This document shows, piece by piece, positions 34,435-45,924 of a stretch of DNA of 64,000 nucleotides. Under the pieces are notes generated by a model, which was not told the origin of the DNA, did no database searches, and saw only the letters and a list, made by a program, of their open reading frames with translations. The DNA is taken from assembly GCA_034509735.1 (NCBI GenBank), contig JACGWO010000006.1, positions 10,431,001 through 10,495,000 on the forward strand. Reading direction: 5' to 3'. The DNA is from Sesamum alatum (Eukaryota > Streptophyta > Magnoliopsida > Lamiales > Pedaliaceae). The translations under genes were made by a program, and so were the position numbers. Position 1 is the first letter of the stretch; each line of letters starts with the position of its first letter.

Positions 34435-36230
34435 AGATGGATGTATGACCAAGACCTGCTGGGTGTGACGCTGGAGTTTAAGGATAGTGTTACAACATTT
34501 CTAGAATAGGCTCAGTCTCAGCATGCATATATGGACAGGGAGAAGATTAAATGTCCCTGTCGAAAGTGCAAAAATGAATGGTTCAAAACACCAGACAAGG
34601 TAAATTTCGATTGTGTATGAAAGGGTTTATGCCGGAGTATTATAATTGGACTTCGCATGGTGAGGACAGGGTGTAGGAATACTTTGATGCATTGACCGCG
34701 CCCCCTGTGCAGCAGCAGCAAATGCCAGCCGTTTAGGAGGAGGTTAGTTCGCATTGGGGTGATGCGGCTCAGATGGATTGGGCGCAGAGGATAGTATTCG
34801 ATGCCGTCGGGCCGTCTTTTTAATCTTCTTATAACCAGGAGGGACCGGCTGATGATGGTACTCGGTATTGTCCTTTGATGTCGATCCTAGTTCATATTAC
34901 GGTGAGGGGCCCTATGATTATGTGTCTGGGTTGTCAGACCATTTTTTTTTTATGTAGTTCATGCTGCCAACCAATCGTTGTGGAACGGCTGCACTTAATC
35001 TCAGTTGGCGTTAATTGCTAGTTTGGTGAATATCAAGGCCGAAGGGGGTTTTTCCGAGCATACGTATGATCGCTTGTGCCAATGGGTTGATCATATAATG
35101 CCCCGCGATCACATTTTCCCTTCCCCCCCGATTATTACAGTACGATAAATTGGTAAGAGAATTGGGTTTACCAGTTGAGAAGATTTATGCGTGCAAAAAT
35201 AGTTGCATGATATACTGGAAGGACGATATTAATCTAGAATATTGCAAGTTTTGTGAAGGCGCTAGGTACAAGCCCACCAGGGACAAAAATCCTAGATTCA
35301 AGAAGTCCCCGTATGCCATTCTTAGGTATTTGCCGCTTACCCCTCGGCTGGAGGTTGTATGCATTGGAGGCCACTGCAAAGCACATGATGTGCCATGCCA
35401 ACGATCAGACAGGGGAGGGATCCATGTCTCATTCGTCCGATGTAGAGGCTTGGAAGCATTTCGACTGGATATCCTGATTTTGCAGCTGAGCCCCGTAATA
35501 TTAGACTAGGGTTGTACACGGATAGGTTTGCATCGCTCCGCCAGTAGGGTAAAACTTACTCATGTTGGCCCGTGATTCTTACACTGTACAATCTCCCACC
35601 GGGAATGTGCATGAAGTCTAAGTATATGTTCCTAACGATAGTGATCCCTGGCCCATCCAATCCCAAACATCTTATCGATGTCTACCTGGAGTCGTTGATC
35701 GAGGAGTTGCAGAATTTATGGCATGTGGGTGTACGTACGCACGACACTGCGACAAACCATGCATCATGATGCGGGCCGCATTGATGAGGACAATGAACGA
35801 ACTTCCCGCCTATGTGATAGCGTCTAGATGGAGTACCGCTGGTGTTATGGGGTGTCCAGTTTGTATGGAGGACACACGGGCATTCTATTTATAACATGGT
35901 CGGAAGACATGCTATTTTGACTGCCACAGGTAGTTCCTCCCACCGGACCATTCTTATCGCAGGAACAAGAAAGCCTTCATTAAAAATCGAATGGAGATGA
36001 AGGTTGCACATCCGAGGCTGAGTGGAGAACAAATCTGAACCTGTGTCAATGCGTTTAGTGTTGCAGTCAAACAACCGTTGAGTGAACCGGAAGGCTACGG
36101 TGTCGACCATAAGTGGACGAAGAATACTGGGGGCGCATCTGATACGACACAATCTTGAGGTCATACACATTGAGAAGAATGTGTTCGACAATATATTCAA
36201 TATTGTGTTAAATTTTCGTACCATTAGTGT
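34435..36230 (+). pseudogene. CACTA-2 TNP2-type transposase, 3' half deleted
   Basis: It starts near the ATG GATGTATGACCAAGACCTG and reads DLLGVTLEFKD, an N-terminal zinc-ribbon-like block (CPCRKCKNEWF, YNWTSHGEDR), a TNP2 region (YDRLCQWVDHIMP, KIYACKNSCMIYWKDDINLE, MYNSPTGNV-like) and SEPEGYGVDHKW. It stops at the HIEKNVFDNIFN motif at about 36220. CACTA-3 continues from this motif into a DUF4218 region and DUF4216; here the sequence passes directly into the low-complexity leader of the second gene. Frequent stops (for example at 34507 and 34675) show it is dead. Confidence 0.75.
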
Positions 36231-36289
36231 GTTAATTGTTGGAATGTTGTTGGTAATTTTTGGAATGTTGGTGGTAATTTTGTGAATTA

Positions 36290-37185
36290 TTTTTGGAAAA
36301 CTGTTGGTATTTTTTTGAATTGTTTCTGAATTTTTATTGTATTTTTTTAGTATTATCTGTTATTTTTAATTATTTCTAAAACATTTCAGTATTTACTGCA
36401 TTTTATTAAAAAAATAATTTTTGCAATTTCTGTTATTTTTCTGTAAATTATTTTTCTACAAATTTTAAAATTTTCTGAAAAAAAAATCTGTAATTTTCTG
36501 CATTTTTCTGAAAAAAAATAATTTCTGTAAATTCTGTTATTTCTCTGTAAATTTAAAATATTTTCTAAAAATTTTCAGAATTTTTGGGTAAATTTGAAGA
36601 AATTTTCAGAATTTATGATTTAATGAAAAAAATTTCTGTAATTTTGAACATATTTTCTTATGAATTTCTGAAAATTCTGGCAAATTATGTGTAAATTTTT
36701 TGGGATTTTTTCAGGAATTTCTGTTAATTTTCTGAAATTTCTGTGATTTTTTTGGAATTTATGTGAAATTACATATAATTTATTGTAATCATATTTTAGG
36801 GTAGAAGTTTGGGATTTAGTATAAGGATATAAGAAAAGCGTAATTGTATGGAAGAATTTTCAGATTTAGTATACATTTTAGGAAATAATTGCAAGATTTA
36901 GTATACATATTAGAAAATAATTATAAAATTTAGTATACATTGTAGGAAAATTTTAATAATCTGGCAATTATTAGATTAATTTTGGGACTTAGTATACAAT
37001 TTTGGAATTTAGTATACATTTTAGAAAATAATTATAATATTAAGTATACATTTTAGGAAATAATTGTAAGATTTAGTATACATTTTTGGAATAATTGTCT
37101 TAGATTTAGTATACATTTTAGGAAATAAATTGATACTTACATTTTTTAAAATTCATACCACTAATATTTTGAACAAAAATTTGTA
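36290..37185 (+). repeat. Low-complexity leader of the CACTA-2 second gene
   Basis: TTTCTGTAAATT/TTTTCTGAAAA variants fill 36290-36780. From 36830 to 37130 there is a loose tandem array of GATTTAGTATACATTTTAGG followed by AAATAATTG. The position equals the AAATTACAGAAA-rich stretch of CACTA-1. Confidence 0.55.
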
Positions 37186-37189
37186 GATC

Positions 37190-38760
37190 ATGTCTGGTCG
37201 GGATTTGCCTCCTCGAGGAGGTGGACGTACTCGTGGTCGTGGTCGTGGCCCGTCAGTTCAACCACCGGTGGGTGCTGCTTCCCAGGTTGAGGAAGCAACT
37301 TTCCGACCACCCCCACAACCACTTCCGGTAGAGCAGTCAGCTGCCACACCGGTGTCGGATCAGGAGCCCCGTCCGTCTACTCCTCTACGTGCCCCAGAGG
37401 ATGCTGGACCATCTATTACCACACCAGCAGCAGATCTGGCCATCCATAGGTTGCACCAGCCCCACCACCCCCACCTGCACCACCAGTCCCCCACCATTTG
37501 CGTGCCAATATATCACCCTCGCCGACGCCAGGTATAATTTTTTTTAAAAATATTTTTGTTATTTAAATTATTATATTTCTTTTACACTAATTATTATGTA
37601 ATTTCAGGATTGAGCGCAAGATACACGAGGCGCATGTACGCGGTGGTGCGAGGACATTATCCCCATCCTAGGGCCTGTTTGCGCTAGGTGCCGCCAGAGG
37701 ACCAATATTTCTGGTTCGAGAGCTTGAAGGTAATGTACTGTAATTTCAATTTAATGGTATAAATTAATTCTTTTTATTAAATACTTTAACAATTTCTTTA
37801 TTTTGCAGATGAGGTACTGGTGGGACTGTGACGATGAGTCCATGTTCCGTGTCTTCCACATGTTTGCGGGGAAGTTCCTCCGCAAGAAATTTGTTCTTGC
37901 CAAACATTCTCTGGTGAAGCCTCTTTGGCTGGCGAACGAAGTCTAGCGGCAGCTCCTGCTGTACTAGGACAAGGACGAGTTCAAGGAGGAGTCCGCCAAG
38001 AACAAAGCCAACCGCTCCACCAACCCAACAACATCCTCTACTATCTACCGTGGGGGTTCTACCTCCGTTGGCATGCACAAGAGAAAGATGGTAAGAAATT
38101 TAATTTTTTTTTAAAGTATTCATCATTATTAATTTAAAATTTTAATAACTGTTGCTCTACTTTTACAGGAGACACAGCTCGATCGGCCAGTCAAACAGAT
38201 GGAGTTATTCTCTAGATGTAACAAGAAAAAGGTTGACAGTGGCTGGAGGGACTAGAGGGCAGCGGAGGTGGCGGTAAATAATCAATTACATTTTAAAATT
38301 TATTTCCTTTATTTTTTCACAATAATAATATAATAATATGCTATGTTTTGCTGGAGATGTTCCAAAAGTTGCTGGAGGATCACCAATCTCAGGCCACGCC
38401 CGATCCTAGGGATCATCTGGTCGAATCGGAGGGCTCAGTGGCGCAGAACGAACAAGTTTTGTGGCTGGCTACAGTCGGGGGCAAGAATAAGGGCTGGGTA
38501 TTTGGTCTTGGTTCTAAGACCCACGGCCTTATCCAGACCTTTACCTCGCCATCACCACTGCCACCGTCGAACTTGGAGGATCGCATGGTCCAGCTGGAGG
38601 AGATGATGGACGACATGATGGGCATGATGAAGTGTCTGTAGACCAACAACTCCATTGTCGGCCCGTCATAGCCTCTGACAGACCCCCTGCTCCAAACAAT
38701 GCCAACATGGACCAGGATGAGAGGGATGAGGTGTAGATTTAGGATTTTTTTTTAAAAAAA
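37190..38760 (+). pseudogene. CACTA-2 second gene (PTTA/En-Spm type), five exons
   Basis: Exon 1 runs from the ATG at 37190 to about 37531 and encodes SGRDLPPRGGGRTRGRGRGP and proline-rich sequence. Exon 2 is about 37608-37729 (RYTRRMYAVVRGHYPHP, EDQYFWFESLK). Exon 3 is about 37809-38089 (MRYWWDCDDESMFRVFHMF, KNKANRSTNPTTSSTIYRGG). Exon 4 is about 38170-38275 (ETQLDRPVKQMELFSR). Exon 5 starts about 38353 (EMFQKLLEDH, GGKNKGWVFGLGSKTHGLIQ, then a methionine/acidic helix). GT-AG boundaries are visible. Stops in exons 2, 3, 4 and 5 make it a pseudogene. It is the better-preserved guide to the gene split in CACTA-1. By family, the product binds subterminal repeats. Confidence 0.7.
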
Positions 38761-38934
38761 ATATAATTAAATTGGATAATATTTTTGTTTTATATTTTTT
38801 TATTGAAATTATGCATTTTTGGGTATTTAAATAATAATTATTTAACCAAATTCAAAAAAAATTATTAATAATTTAAACTTTATTTTAAAAATTATTATTA
38901 TTATATAATGTAAAAACTTTTAATTAATCATTTA

Positions 38935-39657
38935 TTTGGGAACGGTATTTTGCTCGGTCACGGATTTCTAAAATATCGACGTAACCGTTCCAACAGAGGA
39001 CTGGTTGAATGAGACGATCGTTCCTAATACCGTACAAACTGAGCATTCCAAATAAGGGGCCAACCTTTCCTAAAATTAGCCCAAATGTATTGATTTTTTG
39101 GTATCGTTAGTGTTCCAAACCGAATACCTAAAATCGGTCCAAAGACGTATTCCAAATAAAGATTAAAAAATCGTTCCTAAGTTCCTTAGCAAAGCAGGTC
39201 TAGGGGTGTTCCACCTACCATTTCAAAATCTATCCCAAACAAATAGTATACCGTTCCAATGTGTATTCTAAAGTCAGTGGAAAAATGCATCTTCCATATA
39301 TTTAGTTCGATGCAAATAGAGTTCCAACGACCGTTCCAAATTACGTCAATCACATAAGATGTGACCGTTCCAAATATTAACCATGTGTTCCAAATACACA
39401 ATTTATATATTCATACACACAAAAGCTAATCAGGAACGATTTTTTTCTTGTACGTCAAAAACAGTTCCAAAAGAGGAACGGTTTAGGTGTAACCGTTCCT
39501 AAATATTAGAAACACGTCCAGTTTCAACGGAATGCTAACCGTTCCATAACCGTTCCTAAGCGCGGTCCAGTTTCATGATCCATTGATCTTTTGACCGTTT
39601 TCAAAGGAATTAAAACCATTCCTAATATCGTTTCAATTCCCTCATTTTTTTGTAGTG
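38935..39657. repeat. Right subterminal repeats of CACTA-2
   Basis: Dense GGAACGGT, ACCGTTCC, CCGTTCCAAA and CGTTCCTAA units run to the TTTGTAGTG terminus, matching the left array at 33505-34145. Confidence 0.7.
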
Positions 39658-39823
39658 AACTTGAATCTAAGAAATTGAGTACTCAAAACACTATAATCAA
39701 TGAAAGTAATGCCTGACAACAAGTAGGTATATTTTTCAAAGTTATTTCAATATATTTTTTATTTTTTATTAAATAAGCGACAAATATAGAAAATTAATCA
39801 GTATAATCTCTTTATTTGTTTTT

Positions 39824-40902
39824 CCAGATAATGATGTACATTCTACTATTGATTTTATTCTATCTAGTCATTCTCATGGAGAAGTAGAAATTTTACAAGA
39901 AAAAGTTATGTACTACTACTTTTACTGTATATTACTTTTGGAAAAGAAAATATCTATTATATAGGGCAAATATTTATTATAATTTTTTTTTCAAATATTT
40001 TTCAAACTAAAAGATCTACTGAAATATTTATTGTTTTGACCTGTGTCGACTGTACCCATTCTTTTTGACATGTTTGTTTTTAATCAATAGCTATTTTATA
40101 CACAACATAACTAATCAATCTATATATTCAATCTTGGTGAAGAATAGAGACTGATTTATTAAATTAAAAAAGATTGAATAGATTGCTTAATTATACACAT
40201 CGTTGGCAGAAGAAAATTTCGAGCACAGGAACTTGCATCTTCAGGGCCTGTTTGTTTTTAATATTTAGGGCCTTATAATATAATTATATTTATTATTTAT
40301 AATTTTTAAACATCTTCCAATCTAATTTGTAATATTGTTTTTTATGTTCCAGTCCACTCAAAACTTTCTTCTACTGAGAATACTAAGATAAGATGATTTT
40401 ATACAAAAATTCTTGGTACAAGTAGCATTAGGTTGTGTGCTAACCGCCTACGTCCAGCCGCATTCAACATATCACTAATTTAATAAATTAGTAAAGTGAA
40501 TTTAATGATGTAGACAAGGATTTTGGAGCAAAACTAGTTTATTTGACTGAACTTTTTTTGATCTTATATTTGCTTTTCCCACAAAATATCCATATTTCCT
40601 ATTATTATATAGTTTATAATCATATTTCAAATTTTAATTAATAATTTTAATTTTATATTAGGCCACGCAAGACTCTCTATTGATGAGAATATTTTGTCAC
40701 AAGAGCAAAAAATTAAATAATAAAACAAACCTACAGACATAAAAACCTCCAATCACATGCTTATGTTATTCAATATTTTTAAAATATCACTTTATTTTCT
40801 CAAATTTGTGATGTTTCAATGAATAATCAAAATGTACAAAATGCTCTTACGTTACCAACATTTTCTTCCGCCGAGGATATTCTCGCTCAAGAACAAGAAG
40901 GT
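39824..40902 (+). repeat. Reiterated small exon-like modules in the Helitron gene
   Basis: Four short coding-like pieces, most preceded by acceptor-like TTCCAG, TTAG or TTGTAG-type sites. They sit at about 39828-39905 (SSHSHGEVEILQEK), 40352-40386 (VHSKLSSTENTK), 40672-40723 (RLSIDENILSQEQK) and 40810-40901 (PTFSSAEDILAQEQEG then GTATGT). The shared pattern S-x-x-E-(N/D)-I-L-x-Q-E-Q suggests duplication of one exon with its intron flanks. Confidence 0.5.
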
Positions 40903-43654
40903 ATGTATTCTTAAAAAAAAAAAAACTCCACTATTTTTAGGATAAATATAAATTTGCTAATATAGTTAATATATTTTCAAACTATGCAATTAGAATTAAT
41001 CTTTTTATATCTTTTCAAGTTTTCTATGTATTTTTATTTTTCTTTCGGATTTTGATTGTAGTTCTCGGTAAAGAAAGCAATTACAAGATCTCATGTAGAG
41101 AATGTAGTTGCTTTAGGCTATAAATTAGAAACCCAAGGCAATCTACACTTCTCTTTGCTGGAAGATTACTACAACAATATGCAGTAGACATGTGCATAAA
41201 ATTGGAGACAACGAGATTAGATTACTATCGCGAAAATCAATCAAATATGAGAGTTGAATTATACCGAGGAATAATGGATCGTTTCTTAAAAGGAGAACTA
41301 CAGGAAGTGAAGTTGGCAAAAGGACTGATCTTCTTACATCATTTATTGGGGGACCCGAGAGACATGAGGCGTAGATATTTGATGCATTAGCATTCGTACA
41401 AAAATTTGGGAAACCGGATCTATTTTTTACAATGACATGCAATCCAGAATGGAAGGAGATACAAGAAAAATTATGTGATGCTCAACGTGCTGACAGACCA
41501 GATTTGGACGCAAGAGTATTTCGAGCAAAATTACAGGATTTAAAAGATCAATTGTTTAAGAAAGAAATATTTGAAAAGATGGCTGCAAATGTCAATGTAA
41601 TTAAATTTCAGAAAAGGAGACTACCACATGCCCTCATCTATTGATAATTTTGAAGTTTGAGTATAAAATTAAACCCCCCAACCAGTTTGATAGGTTTGTC
41701 TGTGCTGAAATTCCTGATCAAGAAAAGCATCCTGAACTCTATGATTTGATTATAAAACATATGATGCATGGCCTATGTGGAGATAAAAATTTGAATAACT
41801 CTTGTATGGTGGATGGAAAGTGCAAATACCATTACCCAAGACCATATTGTGAATGCACAATACAAGGTAAATATGGTTATCCTATTTACAGAAGAAGAAA
41901 AGATGGGCGTACAATTCAAGTTCGCAATGCAACACCCAACAATCAATGGGTCATACCTTATAATCTATATCTCTTATTAAGATATAATTGTCATATCAAT
42001 GTTGAGATATGTTCGGGAGTGACTGCGGTGAAATATCTATATAAGCATGTCTATAAAGGACATGACAGAGTGGCAATTCAGATCACTGAGGAAAATTCAA
42101 TTGATGAAATTAAACAAATTTAAGATACCAGATAGGTCTCTGCTCAAGAAGCAATGTGGAGAATCTATGAATTTAATTTGAATGAGATATATCCAGCAGT
42201 TGTCAACTTGCAGCTTCACCTTCTAAATGAACAGTGTGTGACTTATTGGGCTAATTAATATTTAGAGAACATTTTAAGATGGTATCATACCTTAAGAACA
42301 ATGCTCACAGAATATTTCTCTATGTGTTCTCAAAGTGAAAAGGCAAGAACATTACTATACAGAGAGTTTCCAGAATATTATGTATGAGACAAAAAGGATA
42401 AATGTTGGAGAGAGAGAAAGAAAAGAGATGTGATTGGGTGAATAAATTTTGCAAATCTAATTGAAGGAAAGAGATATTATCTTAGATTGCTATTAAATCA
42501 TGTTAGAGGATCAGCATCTTTCCAGGATTTACTCACTGTAAATGATGTACAATGCTCCAGTATCAAACAAGCTTCAGAAAAAAGAGAATTGCTGGAATCT
42601 GATCAGAGTATTATTGAATGTTTAAATGAAGTTGTCACTTTTCAAATGCCCTATGAACTATGAAGATTATTTACAATCATCTTAGTCTATTGCACACCAA
42701 CTGATGTCCGAATTCTTTGGGATACATATTTTGAGGCTATGTCTGAAGACTTCAAAAAAGAACATGGAAGCTCAATTGAACTACAAGTATCCAAAACTTT
42801 GAAAAGTTTGAATTTTTTTCTTGGAGAGCATGGGAAAAGCATCAAGTCATATGATTTCCTTGATATTCCTATTGACATGAATGATACATATCAAAATTTT
42901 CCAAGAGAGGTCAAGATGAGATGGCAATAGAAATACCTCTAGAAGATTATGAAGCAGATCTAAGGTTGAATCCTGAACAAAAGATAGCCTTTGCAATGAT
43001 CCTAAATTGCACACAAAAAGGCAATGGTGGCATTTTCTTTGATGGGCCAGGTGGAACTGGAAAAACATTCTTATACTGTACATTGTTAGTTCATCTTAAA
43101 TCTAAAAATATAATAGCACTTGCAACTGCAACATCAGGAGTTATTGTAGCAATATTGCCAGGGGGTAGAACAACACATTCACATTTCAAAATACCAATAG
43201 ATGCTAATAAATCACCTGAATGCACTATGTCTAAGCAAAGTGGTGCTGCAGGCCTATTGAATAGAGCACAACTTATATTATGGGATGAAGCACCAATGGC
43301 AAAATGATGGGCAGTTGAAAATGTTGATAAATTATTGAAAGATGTTATGGGAAATAATGAGGACTTCGGTGGAAAAGTAATAGTTTTTTGTGGAGATTTT
43401 AGACAATTACTACCTGTTGTTCCCAAGGCAACAATCCATCAAACTATTTCTGCAAGTTTGGTGAAACCATATTTATGGCCCAAAATGAAAAAAATTACTT
43501 TGTCAAAGAATATGAGAGCTAGGAATGATCCAAGTTTTAGTGAGTTTCTACTTTGAGTTGGAAATGGTGAAAGAACCAACTGATATTGAAGGGAATATCA
43601 AAACTCCAAAAAAATGATTACTGAGTATGATAATTGATTGAGAGAATGTGTAGA

Positions 43655-44820
43655 GGTTACTAGCAAGTGCACTAGCTATCAAGTAGTATAAAAAGATATC
43701 GAACCCACGAGGATTTAACGGACTAATTACCACAACTATAACTAACCCCTAATTATTTGGACGACTGAAAAGTTTGGATGATTTACGGTAACTACAAAAA
43801 AGCAATAAAAGTAAATAATGCATATTAACACATCGGAAAGAAATGCAAATATAGAGAAGGTTTTACGGCTATAGGTCCACCTAATCAATACAATGAATGC
43901 AATATTAACAGATTAATCGAATAAGCGAGTATTTTCACAAACTGAGGTTTCTCCTAATTTAATTCGATATACTCTCTCGAGTTACACCAAACCTACTATT
44001 ATCAAGGAAATAGTGAATTTCTCCTATCTAAAACTCGTGACAATAATGCATTAGACTCAGTGAAAAACCAATATAACTAGATGGATCATGCCTATGTATG
44101 TCTACATATCATTCAATCCATACCATTAATCATTCTATCCACTCTGCCAAATTCCCTCTCAATTCATTAACACAATTAACATAATCTAAGAGGTGATCAA
44201 GCTCTCAAATCATAGCAACAAGCATAACAATTCATGGACATGTGAAAATAACAAAAGAGATTAATCCGAGAAATACTTAAAACATTGTATCAATTAGGCT
44301 TTCCATAAGCCCTAGCACAAAATAGATTAGTTCATCCTAACTAAAACTAAAGCTAAGGAAAAAGGGTAAGAAAAACTCATGTAGTAGAAGATCGGCTTTA
44401 ATGGTCGTCACTCCAAGGCCGGACCGCTTCCTCACATGCTCCTCGTCTTCATCCTCGCCTCAAAACGTGATCTCTGCATTTTTTCTGCTGAAAATCGTAT
44501 TCCCTTCTCCTTTCATCTTCTCCTTCTTTTATAATAAGTCCTTGCTATGGTAAGAAAGGAAAGTATTCTACCTACCATAAAACACTTTTTCCTTCCCTAA
44601 TCCTTTCCTTATCAAACTTCTAGGCCTAGTTACAAAAGGGATAAAAAAGGAAATAAATTCTTCTTCATGTTGCTGAAAATTCAGACTTAACGATTAGCCT
44701 GTCTACGATTTCCGCGCAGTGAATATATGATAACCCGTGGGTCACGGGTTAGGTTCTTCGCGCTTCTGTTAAATGGACTTCTGATAGCCTGTGGAGTCAC
44801 GGGCTAATTTGTGTGGTTAC
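43655..44820. mobile_element. LTR-like insertion in the Helitron helicase
   Basis: It separates the helicase blocks. GGTTAC occurs at both edges (43655-43660 and 44815-44820). The left side, read on the minus strand, has CCTCGTGGGTTCGATATC and AGTGCACTTGCTAG, a pattern often seen at the 3' ends of plant retrotransposon LTRs. TG...CA ends with a 5-bp duplication were not found, so this could be a degraded solo LTR or an unrelated insert. No coding domain. Confidence 0.4.
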
Positions 44821-45023
44821 ATGGCAAGTGGAGCGATCCTAACTGCTAAAAATGAGTATGTTGATAGACTGAATGATAAGATGATCTCTATGTTTCCTGG
44901 AGAAGTGAAAACATTTAATAGTTTTGATGCAGCCATTGATGACTCCAGTCACTCATATGAAATCAACGCCTTATATTGTTGTAACTAGCATCTTATATCT
45001 GTTAGTATTTCACAGATGTAACT

Positions 45024-45350
45024 AGCATCTTATATTGTTGTACTGCATCGCCTAATCAGACTGTCAAAATTCCAATCAGACCGTTAGATATGATTTAGCG
45101 CACAAAAGAATACATTATATGTAGTTTTGAACAATTTGGGTGGGCGGATATCGATATATCGTATCTGGTCCGTATTCTTCATCATAAGAAATAGTGCAAC
45201 CTTCAGTCTGACCATATGATTGAAAATCCCGTTAGATATGAAATCTAATTCATAATCTTGTATGTGTTTAAGTTTGGTGTTAAACCGGCTCACGGATGTT
45301 GAGATATCGTCACAGGAATGTAAAATAGACATTGTGGGAACACTATTTGG
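45024..45350. repeat. Copy of the conserved CACTA spacer in CACTA-3
   Basis: It aligns with 20600-20930 of CACTA-1: TATATTGTTGTACTG, CAGACCGTTAGATATGAT, AAGTTTGGTGT... CACGGATGTTGAGATATCGT, then CACTATTTGGAATGG. It lies directly 3' of the TNP2 gene in both elements. Confidence 0.65.
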
Positions 45351-45924
45351 AATGGTTGGCCAATGACTTTAGAACGGTTAGTTATAATATTAACTTAGGA
45401 ACGGTTAATGATCAAATATAGGAATGATCTATGCAAATGCGAAGAATGGAACGATTGAAAGTAAAGTAAACGCTCCAAAATTTGATTCTTCCACCTACTT
45501 TTCAAAAGGTGCCAAATTGAAGTTTTGGACCTACAACCGGAACGGGTGTTAATATATTTGGACCCTTCCAAGTTTCAAATTTTTCACCTATTTTTTCATT
45601 AGGTGCCTAATTGAAAATTTGTAATTGTGATTGGAATGGTCGGAATATATTTTAACCATTCCAAGTTTCAAATTTTTCACCTATTTTTCAAGACGCGCCA
45701 AACTGAAACTGTGTTTGAACTAATTTAGGAACTGTCCGGTTGGAAAAACAAAACCGTTCCTATCTTTGGTTTTGCATTATTTTAAAATATTTAAACAAAA
45801 CCAAAGTTATATTATTTTATAAAAAAATTATAATTAATACAATGTTTAAACTAAGGTTTTTTCGTTATACATTCAAAAGATAACGAAGCACTACACGCTC
45901 AATAAGTCTCTTCCTCGGTCTCAG

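Larger units (their letters stand above)
33493..39657 (+). mobile_element. CACTA-2, inserted in the Helitron gene
   Basis: The left end is CACTACAAAAGAATACGG and the right end, inward, is CACTACAAAAAAATGAGGG. Flanking triplets are AAG and AAC, a 2-of-3 match. It interrupts Helitron coding sequence right after the conserved GWHQNIRK. Subterminal units GGAACGGT/ACCGTTCC fill 33493-34145 and 38935-39657. Genes on the plus strand: TNP2 fragment 34435-36230 and PTTA-type gene 37190-38760. Confidence 0.8.
32285..44983 (+). pseudogene. Helitron RepHel (Rep/PIF1-like helicase) pseudogene in three blocks
   Basis: Blocks: 32285-33492 (N-terminal region), 39824-43654 (Helitron-like N domain, Rep, helicase N part) and about 44806-44983 (helicase C part). 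Recognisable features: RLFNRILSFT, YHGLPGLTLDE and HAHSSRGERIKHYYGCYDPL in block 1; AGRLLQQYAVDMCIKLETTR, FFTMTCNPEWKEIQE, a damaged HUH site (PHALIY then stop) and tyrosine motif KYLYKHVYKGHD in block 2; then Walker A GPGGTGKT, Walker B LILWDEAPM and CGDFRQLLPVV of a PIF1-type helicase. Block 3 has ILTAKNEYVDRLNDKMISMF. The blocks are separated by CACTA-2 and by an LTR-like insert, and the end is cut by CACTA-3. Many stops. The ancestral protein drove rolling-circle transposition. Confidence 0.8.
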
